A DNA stretch of 5,674 nucleotides from Bacteroidales bacterium (GTDB taxonomy: Bacteria; Bacteroidota; Bacteroidia; Bacteroidales; JAOZMU01): the NCBI GenBank assembly GCA_029934165.1, contig JAOZMU010000259.1:1-5674 (forward strand). The letters run 5' to 3'. Of the stretch, positions 1 to 5,674 are shown in pieces. The notes beneath the pieces were generated by a model. It was not told where the DNA came from and did no database searches. It saw nothing but the letters and a program-made list of their open reading frames with translations. The position numbers and the translations under genes are program-made. The stretch's first letter is position 1. Every line of letters starts with the position of its first letter.

Positions 1-66
1 AAATATATAAATTTTTTTCATCAAAAGTGGCCTCGGTTTATACCAAAGTTACCCTTTAATAATTAA
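1..66 (+). CDS. Possible 3' end of an upstream gene (partial, unidentified)
   Basis: Frame 1 is open from the window edge to a TAA at 64-66, giving a 21-residue tail ending WPRFIPKLPFNN, 8 bases before the next start. The following genes are packed just as tightly, so an upstream operon member ending here is plausible. Frame 3 is also open, to a TAA at 57-59, with a tail ending SSKVASVYTKVTL, so the frame cannot be settled from this window. No family can be recognised from so few residues. The stretch could instead be a non-coding leader. Low confidence. Confidence 0.25.
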   Translation, partial: KYINFFHQKWPRFIPKLPFNN

Positions 67-74
67 GTTACGAT

Positions 75-2714
75 ATGAGTAAAAAGAAACAAAAACGCCA
101 TATAACAAAAAATGAGCAAGTTAAAGGCAAAACAAAGGAAACAAAAAACCAAGGAAAGAAAAAATTATCTGTACTAATTATTATTAGTGCGATAGTTTCA
201 TTAATAGCCTGTTTTGCAGCAATGCCCACAATAAGCACTTTAATAGAGGCATCAATGTCAAAAACTCCATTTTTGCTTTTTGCTTTTTTAGTCCCATTTT
301 TGCTTTTTGTTTATGCACTTACAATTGGCAAAAAAATATCGCAGCAAATTGTACTCTATGTCTTCCTCGCATTGTTAATTTTCAATTTAAGTATAGGACT
401 TTTATCGTTGCTAACATATTGGAATATAACATCTTTCGAGTTAGTGAATCAATTAAAAATATTTCAAAAATTCGCAATTATTCCTTCAGTAATGTTCGGA
501 GGAGTGATGATAATAATTAATAAAAATAAGATTAATTCGACAATAAATTCCATTAATCAAAAAACCGAAAACCAAATAATTTCAGATAAAAATTTCGTTC
601 AAAAACACCCAAAAATATCAAAAATATTTTGCGTAGGAGCATTATCAAAACTATTTCATAGAGAGGGAATTAAGGCTATTTTAATCTTTTTTATTGGGCT
701 GCTGCTGACAATGTTTATTTATGGACACGATTTGGGAAAACAAGACTTATGGAGCGATGAGTATCAGGTAGTTGCAACAGCCAAAGGATATACAGAAACA
801 GGAGAGTTTAAAAAATGGGATTTCATAGAAAACGAAATTTCCGAAACTCCATATTCGCGCGCCTACCCACACACCTGGCTAATTGCCCAGTCTTACAAAG
901 TTTTCGGCATTTCCGAGTGGTCATCGCGGATTGTTTCTGTAGTTTTTGGGGTTATTTTTTATGTTCTCTTTTTTTGGTTACTGTTGACATGGTTCGGAAG
1001 TCTCGAAGTGGCTGGCTTAGTGGCACTTGTAGTTATTAGTGAGTTCTATTTCATACACCTTTTTCGGATGACTAGAATGTACTCAATACTTATTCCTTTA
1101 ACTTTTACTACATTTTATCTGTTTTTTCGTGCTTTGACCGGCACAAATAAATATAAAATTATTAACGAAAAAATCACTAAATTTGTTAATAAGTTCTTCA
1201 ATTTCAACTTATTATATTTTCTTGCTGCTCTTGTGTTTGCACTATTTTCTTTCATAATTCACGTAAATTCAATCGTTATATTAATTGCAGTATATTTACT
1301 CTTGTTTTATTTATCCATTACGACAAAAGAAAAGAAATATTGGTACAATTTTATTCTAGCGACAATAATTGGAGTTATTACGGGTGGAATATACCTAAAT
1401 TCATTAAGCGGTTGGACAAATATGGAAATTACATTTTTTGAAAATAGAGCATATCAATACATCGAATTTCTTTTTCAAGCCCCATTTATGACAAATACAG
1501 GAGTAATACTTGCTTTTATGTCCGTTTTTTTGATGTTTACGCTGACAAACAAACCACTTAAAACAAAACTTGCTTTTTTCCTTTTTCCCATTGCAATAAC
1601 AGTAATTTTATTTGTTTATATTATTGAGTATAAGGGTGTTGCGTATAGATACATTTCACATATAGCTCCTTTGGTTATTTTTGTTGTAGTTGGTGTCTAT
1701 TTGTTGATAATGAAGTCATTATATCACAAATTTATTTATTGGTTTGCACTACTTTTTATTGTTGTATTATCAATAATTTCTGGTATTCAGGGCAATGATA
1801 GAGTTCTTAACGACAATAAAGTTTTTCCGCATTATAGTGAAGCATATAAAGTAATCAACGAAAATGCAAAATCTAATGACGCTGTTTTTGGACAATATTT
1901 AAGAGCTTTCTATTTGCAAAATGTTATGAGCAAAGTAAAAAATATCAATATGCTGAATGAGTCTAAATACTCAATTCAACAATTCATAACCGACCTTAAA
2001 AAACACAAAAAGGGTTGGATTACGTGGAGTATTCCAAAATCTTATCACATTCAATATCCTATTATTAAATTTGTTCGCAATTTTTTTGTAAAGCACAGTG
2101 GTACAGGAATTAATAGCACAAATGTTGAAGTTTATTATTACGACTCAACAATGATTCCACCAAGTGTAATAGATGAAAAATCATTCAACAGGGCAATTAA
2201 TACCAACGTAAATTTACACATGCGAAGAGGTGAAACTTTTATGTTTTGGATGAAACCAGAGATAAAATCTGCACCAATTGTTATTGGCGATAGTCTCAAC
2301 GGAATTAGATTTGATTTTATTGATGACAATCTAAAAAATGGTATCAGTTTGTGTTATCGTATAAATGGCACAGAAAAATGCTATAAAACACAAGCAATCA
2401 ACACAAAACAAGGAAAATGGCTGCATTTTGTTTGGCAGCAAGAGAGCGGAAAAAAAGGTGCAAAATGGAATTTTTACATCAACGGTGTCAAGGCATTAAG
2501 TGAGCAATACGCACAAAATCTTGAATTTTCACCAGTATTTGGAATTGTAGATTTATTGGGATTGTCTCAAGATATAAGAATTTATGAGTATTTTCTGCCA
2601 GAAAACCAAATCAAACAAGTTTATAACAATGGTCAAATGTTGTTGCAATCTGTACTTGAAGACGGCGACACAAAATATGCACCAATTCACCATTTTAAAT
2701 TCAACCCAAATTAG
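75..2714 (+). CDS. GT-C family membrane glycosyltransferase (PMT/ArnT-like) with C-terminal LamG-like domain
   Basis: This 879-residue polytopic protein probably transfers a sugar from a polyprenyl-phosphate donor on the outer face of the inner membrane. Seen in order: a Lys-rich cytoplasmic tail (about 1-30); four hydrophobic segments (about 32-50, 64-84, 91-113, 134-148); a basic loop (149-198); then a GT-C core. The core starts with a helix at about 198-216 followed by LWSDEYQ (225-231), matching the acidic Asp-Glu motif in the first extracytoplasmic loop of GT-C enzymes. It continues with a PHTWLIAQSYKVFGISEWSSR stretch (265-285), RMTRMY (331-336), and GVAYRY before the helix at about 527-546. 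About 11 core helices would place the C-terminus outside the cytoplasm. Residues 575-690 are soluble. Residues about 690-855 resemble a LamG/concanavalin A-like domain: GETFMFWMKP, GKWLHFVW, NFYINGVKAL, then DIRIYEYFLPENQIKQVYNNG. The start at 75 is the first in-frame ATG before the Lys-rich tail; no clear Shine-Dalgarno. Family is well supported; donor and acceptor are unknown. Confidence 0.85.
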   Translation: MSKKKQKRHITKNEQVKGKTKETKNQGKKKLSVLIIISAIVSLIACFAAMPTISTLIEASMSKTPFLLFAFLVPFLLFVYALTIGKKISQQIVLYVFLALLIFNLSIGLLSLLTYWNITSFELVNQLKIFQKFAIIPSVMFGGVMIIINKNKINSTINSINQKTENQIISDKNFVQKHPKISKIFCVGALSKLFHREGIKAILIFFIGLLLTMFIYGHDLGKQDLWSDEYQVVATAKGYTETGEFKKWDFIENEISETPYSRAYPHTWLIAQSYKVFGISEWSSRIVSVVFGVIFYVLFFWLLLTWFGSLEVAGLVALVVISEFYFIHLFRMTRMYSILIPLTFTTFYLFFRALTGTNKYKIINEKITKFVNKFFNFNLLYFLAALVFALFSFIIHVNSIVILIAVYLLLFYLSITTKEKKYWYNFILATIIGVITGGIYLNSLSGWTNMEITFFENRAYQYIEFLFQAPFMTNTGVILAFMSVFLMFTLTNKPLKTKLAFFLFPIAITVILFVYIIEYKGVAYRYISHIAPLVIFVVVGVYLLIMKSLYHKFIYWFALLFIVVLSIISGIQGNDRVLNDNKVFPHYSEAYKVINENAKSNDAVFGQYLRAFYLQNVMSKVKNINMLNESKYSIQQFITDLKKHKKGWITWSIPKSYHIQYPIIKFVRNFFVKHSGTGINSTNVEVYYYDSTMIPPSVIDEKSFNRAINTNVNLHMRRGETFMFWMKPEIKSAPIVIGDSLNGIRFDFIDDNLKNGISLCYRINGTEKCYKTQAINTKQGKWLHFVWQQESGKKGAKWNFYINGVKALSEQYAQNLEFSPVFGIVDLLGLSQDIRIYEYFLPENQIKQVYNNGQMLLQSVLEDGDTKYAPIHHFKFNPN
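267..309 (+). repeat. Perfect 16-bp direct repeat inside the GT-C gene
   Basis: CCATTTTTGCTTTTTG occurs at 267-282 and again at 294-309, an offset of 27 bases (nine codons). It encodes PFLLFA (residues 65-70) and PFLLFV (74-79) in the second N-terminal membrane segment. The offset is a multiple of three, so the frame is kept. It may be a small in-frame duplication or chance similarity from T-rich codons for hydrophobic residues. Confidence 0.6.
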
Positions 2715-2746
2715 GGTAAATGGTTTATTTTCAAATTATTGTCTAT

Positions 2747-3868
2747 ATGAGAATACTGCTTATAAATTACGAATATCCACCTCTTGGTGGAGGAGCTGGC
2801 AATGCCACCAAATTTATTCTACGCGAATTTAAAAAAATGGATAATATTGAAATAGAGCTTGTTACATCATCTATCAACTCTTTCTATGTTCAAGACAAAA
2901 AAAACACCAAAATTCATTTTATTGACATCGGAAAACGTGGAAATATTCATTATCAAAGCAATAAAGATTTATTATCGTTTTCATGGAAATCATTTTGGTA
3001 CATTCGTAAATTATTAAAAACCAAGCCATTCGATTTAGTTCACGCATTTTTTGGGATACCATCAGGATTTATTGCTCGACAGTTTTCGCTACCGTACATC
3101 GTTTCTTTGCGAGGAAGCGATGTACCTTTTTATAATCAACGGTTTGCAAAGTTAGATAGGTTGGTTTTTGCACGGCTTAGTAAAGGCATTTGGTCAAAGG
3201 CAGGTAGCGTTATTGCAAATTCGCAAGGTCTTAAAGATTTGGCACTCAAGACTTCCCCAAATCAAAAAATCGACATTATTTATAATGGCGTTGATACCGA
3301 TTTTTTTTGTCCGCCAAAAAAGAAAGAAACAAACACAAAATTCACTATTATTTCGACAGGTCGGTTGATAGCTCGCAAAGGATATAATTATTTAATCAAT
3401 GCGCTAAATGGTGTTGCAAATACTAAATTAATTCTTATCGGAGATGGAAATCAAAAAGAAAGCCTTCAAGCGTTGGCTCAAAGTAAAAATGTTAATGTCG
3501 AATTTTTGGGTAAATTAGAGCATAAACAAATAGCAAAACAACTTCAACAGGCTGATTTATTTGCACTTACATCATTAAACGAAGGCATGAGCAATGCAGT
3601 GCTTGAGGCAATGGCAAGCGGATTACCGATTTTATCTACCAATGTCGGCGGTGCAACAGAATTGATTTCTGACAATGGTTTTCTTATCGAACCAGCAAAT
3701 GAAACTGCTATCAATGAAGTAATTACGACATATTTACGAACCCCCGAATTGTTAACTACCCATGGACAACAATCGCGAAAAAAGGCGTTAGAAATGAAAT
3801 GGTCTAACGTTGCAAAAAAGTATCTAACTGAATATAAAAAAGTGATAAGTAACAATAAAAAAAATTGA
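2747..3868 (+). CDS. Glycosyltransferase family 4 (GT-B fold, retaining)
   Basis: This 373-residue cytoplasmic or peripheral-membrane enzyme likely moves a sugar from a nucleotide-sugar donor to a growing lipid-linked glycan. The N-terminal domain opens MRILLINYEYPPLGGGAG, the usual first beta strand and Gly-rich loop of GT4 enzymes, and carries LRGSDVPFYN (121-130) and VIANSQGL (155-162). The C-terminal donor-binding domain has YNGVDTDFF (179-187), STGRLIARKG (203-212, with the usual Arg and Lys), LILIGDG (228-234), and the EX7E motif as E279-E287 in NEGMSNAVLEAMASGLP. GG-TELI follows at 301-307. Length is normal for the family. An in-frame ATG at 2720 would add nine residues (MVYFQIIVY). 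I prefer 2747 because family members normally begin at this strand, and its -2A/-1T context matches the starts at 75 and 3872. The start is 32 bases after the GT-C stop (5 bases if 2720 is used), and the stop is 3 bases before the amidotransferase. Family is secure; the sugar is unknown. Confidence 0.9.
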   Translation: MRILLINYEYPPLGGGAGNATKFILREFKKMDNIEIELVTSSINSFYVQDKKNTKIHFIDIGKRGNIHYQSNKDLLSFSWKSFWYIRKLLKTKPFDLVHAFFGIPSGFIARQFSLPYIVSLRGSDVPFYNQRFAKLDRLVFARLSKGIWSKAGSVIANSQGLKDLALKTSPNQKIDIIYNGVDTDFFCPPKKKETNTKFTIISTGRLIARKGYNYLINALNGVANTKLILIGDGNQKESLQALAQSKNVNVEFLGKLEHKQIAKQLQQADLFALTSLNEGMSNAVLEAMASGLPILSTNVGGATELISDNGFLIEPANETAINEVITTYLRTPELLTTHGQQSRKKALEMKWSNVAKKYLTEYKKVISNNKKN

Positions 3869-3871
3869 AAT

Positions 3872-5674
3872 ATGTGTGGAATTGCAGGTTTTAATTGGGC
3901 TGATAAAAACTTAGTGCGTAATATGACCGATGCAATAAAGCATCGCGGTCCCGATGCAGATGGGCATTTTGTTGCAGAAAAAGTTTCGCTCGGACACCGA
4001 CGACTTTCAATTATAGATTTAACCGATAATGCTGCACAACCAATGCAGTATAAGCACTTTACGATTGTTTTTAATGGCGAAATTTATAATTTTGAGGAGA
4101 TTAAACAAACACTTTCATTAAAAGGTCATGTTTTTAATTCTCAATCTGACACCGAAATTATCTTGCATGCCTACGAAGAAATTGGCGAAAGTTGCGTAAA
4201 ACTATTTAACGGAATGTGGTCTTTTTGCATTTATAATAGTCAAAATAATAGTTTTTTTCTTTCCCGCGACAGATTTGGAATAAAACCGTTATATTATTTT
4301 ATTGATAAAGACAGATTTATTTTTGCTTCCGAACTAAAAGCTATTAAGTGTTATAGTGCAGATTATAAGATTGATAAAAAGGCAATAAATTGGTTTTTTT
4401 ATCAAAAATATATTGGAGGCGATACAACAATTTATACAGGTGTAAAAAAACTATTAGCAGGACACTCGGCAACATATATTGACAAAAAATTCGAGTTAAT
4501 TCAATATTATAACCTTGAAATAGAGGTTAATAAAGCAAAATCCCTTCCCCTAAAACGACGCTTAGAAACGGTTGAAGGCTTGCTTGTTGATGCCGTAGAA
4601 AAAAGACTTTTAGCCGATGTTCCAGTCGGTGCATTTTTGTCTGGTGGCATTGACTCAAGCCTTATTTCTGCAATTGTGGCGAAAAACACTCACAATTTCC
4701 AAACTTTTTCGATAGGTTTTAAGGAAAAATCATACGATGAAGTTTCGTATTCCAAAAAAGTTGCCGAGCATATTTCAACAAGCCATCATGTTGATTATCT
4801 GGAGATAAAAGAAGATTTCATCAAAGATGTAATCAAAAACTTAGACGAACCGTTTGGAGACTCCTCGGTGCTTCCGACGGCTTTACTTGCAAAAATAACC
4901 AAAAAATACGTAACTGTAGCTTTGTCTGGCGATGCCGGCGATGAAATTTTTGGTGGTTACGACACTTATAAAGCCCACAAAATAGCTAAGTTTATTCCGT
5001 CTTTTGTTCTGCGCCCAATAAATTTTGTTGTCGGGTTGTTGCCAGCGTCCGACAAAAAAGTAACCATGCTATTTAAACTTAGGCGTTTCACGCGTAACAG
5101 AAGTAAAAACCGTGTAAAAAGACATTTCGATTGGATGGCTACCTACGACAGTAAACTTAGAAAGGAACTACTAGGGCAATTTTTCTTGGACGATGAGCGA
5201 ATTGTTCAAACACAAGAATCTGACAATTTGTTTGATATTCAAGTTGCTGATATTCATAACTATATGGTAGAAGATATTTTAAAAAAAGTTGACATCGCAA
5301 GTATGCAAGCATCGCTTGAAGCCCGTGTGCCATTTCTTGATTATCGCTTAGTTCCCATTGTTTTAAGCCTGCCCGATAAATACAAAATAAAGCATTTTAA
5401 AACAAAGGCATATCTCAAAGAAATTGCCGGAAAATATTTACCAGCAGAGATTATTTCTCGAAAAAAACGCGGTTTTTCGGTTCCTGTTTCATTATGGATT
5501 CGCGAAAGCAAGTTCATTCAAAATACTCTATGCGAAGATAAATATTTTAGTCATAATTTATTAAATAAAAGCCTAATAAACAACCTATTGACTAATCATT
5601 TATCGAAAAAACAAGACAACAGTCGTCAACTTTGGTTGGTGTTTGTATTTAATTATTGGTATTCCGAGAACTTT
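3872..5674 (+). CDS. asnB: Asparagine synthase (glutamine-hydrolysing) family amidotransferase, 3' end cut by window
   Basis: 601 codons are open to the window edge with no stop. Residues 1 to about 200 form a class II glutamine amidotransferase domain: Cys2 nucleophile right after Met1 (MCGIAGF), HRGPDADG (24-31), GHRRLSIIDL (41-50), FNGEIYNF (67-74), SDTEIILHAYEEIG (92-105) and RDRFGIKPLYY (132-142). It releases ammonia from glutamine. The synthase domain has the PP-loop SGGIDSS (257-263), DEPFGDSS (325-332), SGDAGDEIFGGY (352-363), EARVPFLD (483-490) and RKKRGFSVPV (530-539), which activate an acid with ATP. The last visible residues, WLVFVFNYWYSENF, match the usual C-terminal helix, so few residues seem missing. 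All recognisable catalytic motifs are intact. The ATG follows the GT4 stop by 3 bases and an A-run at 3857-3864, with no Shine-Dalgarno. Family is certain. The substrate may be aspartate, or a uronic-acid sugar as for amidotransferases in some O-antigen loci; the polysaccharide setting makes the second worth considering. Confidence 0.93.
   Translation, partial: MCGIAGFNWADKNLVRNMTDAIKHRGPDADGHFVAEKVSLGHRRLSIIDLTDNAAQPMQYKHFTIVFNGEIYNFEEIKQTLSLKGHVFNSQSDTEIILHAYEEIGESCVKLFNGMWSFCIYNSQNNSFFLSRDRFGIKPLYYFIDKDRFIFASELKAIKCYSADYKIDKKAINWFFYQKYIGGDTTIYTGVKKLLAGHSATYIDKKFELIQYYNLEIEVNKAKSLPLKRRLETVEGLLVDAVEKRLLADVPVGAFLSGGIDSSLISAIVAKNTHNFQTFSIGFKEKSYDEVSYSKKVAEHISTSHHVDYLEIKEDFIKDVIKNLDEPFGDSSVLPTALLAKITKKYVTVALSGDAGDEIFGGYDTYKAHKIAKFIPSFVLRPINFVVGLLPASDKKVTMLFKLRRFTRNRSKNRVKRHFDWMATYDSKLRKELLGQFFLDDERIVQTQESDNLFDIQVADIHNYMVEDILKKVDIASMQASLEARVPFLDYRLVPIVLSLPDKYKIKHFKTKAYLKEIAGKYLPAEIISRKKRGFSVPVSLWIRESKFIQNTLCEDKYFSHNLLNKSLINNLLTNHLSKKQDNSRQLWLVFVFNYWYSENF

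Noticed and set aside
44..51. CAAAGTTA, the reverse complement of a Bacteroidota-type -7 element (TAnnTTTG), on the minus strand
   Set aside because: No TTTG is found at the usual spacing upstream on that strand (the nearest CAAA on the plus strand, at 90-93, is too far), and no minus-strand gene lies to the left within the window.
815..1039. A 74-codon plus-strand frame inside the GT-C gene, and similar short ones at 2584-2832 and 3168-3368
   Set aside because: All overlap convincing coding regions in another frame and give compositionally odd, unrecognisable proteins.
2138..2329. Minus-strand open frames at 2138-2329 and 4507-4689
   Set aside because: They are antisense to the LamG-like region and to the asnB PP-loop region, respectively, with no supporting features.
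3301..3308. Run of eight T in the GT4 gene, a possible slippage or phase-variation tract
   Set aside because: The frame is intact, the run is short, and such runs are expected from Phe codons in AT-rich DNA; the encoded YNGVDTDFF motif is the normal family sequence.
3544..3855. A 103-codon open frame on the minus strand
   Set aside because: It lies entirely inside the well-supported GT4 gene, opposite its donor-binding domain, and its translation shows no recognisable domain.
3857..3871. A-run before asnB as a possible terminator or promoter element
   Set aside because: There is no hairpin beside it and it lies at the end of the GT4 coding sequence (Lys codons), so it is better explained as coding sequence and start context.

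Overview
The window is AT-rich and densely coding. It holds a plus-strand run of genes for surface-polysaccharide biosynthesis. The base composition, the lack of clear Shine-Dalgarno sequences before the starts, and the gene types (GT-C membrane glycosyltransferase, GT4 glycosyltransferase, AsnB-type amidotransferase) fit an O-antigen, capsule or exopolysaccharide locus of a member of the Bacteroidota. That assignment is an inference from style and gene content. There is no rRNA or other taxonomic marker.

Layout: bases 1-66 may be the last codons of an upstream gene, but two frames are open there, so this is weak. Bases 75-2714 encode an 879-residue polytopic membrane protein. It has a Lys-rich cytoplasmic tail, an extra N-terminal four-helix membrane module, a GT-C (PMT/ArnT-like) glycosyltransferase core, a soluble extracytoplasmic segment, and a C-terminal LamG/concanavalin A-like domain. 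Bases 2747-3868 (or 2720-3868) encode a GT4 retaining glycosyltransferase. Bases 3872-5674 encode a glutamine-dependent asparagine synthase-family amidotransferase. It is open to the right edge and appears to lack only its last few residues. No intergenic gap inside the window exceeds about 75 bases, and no terminator, RNA gene, CRISPR array or mobile element was seen.

How they may work together: gaps of 5-32 and 3 bases suggest one co-transcribed unit. The GT4 enzyme would add a sugar from a nucleotide donor at the cytoplasmic face. The AsnB-like enzyme would either make asparagine or, as in several O-antigen loci, amidate a uronic-acid sugar. The GT-C enzyme would use a polyprenyl-phosphate-linked sugar on the far side of the inner membrane. 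The most unusual item is the GT-C enzyme, with a lectin-like domain fused at its C-terminus and an extra membrane module at its N-terminus.
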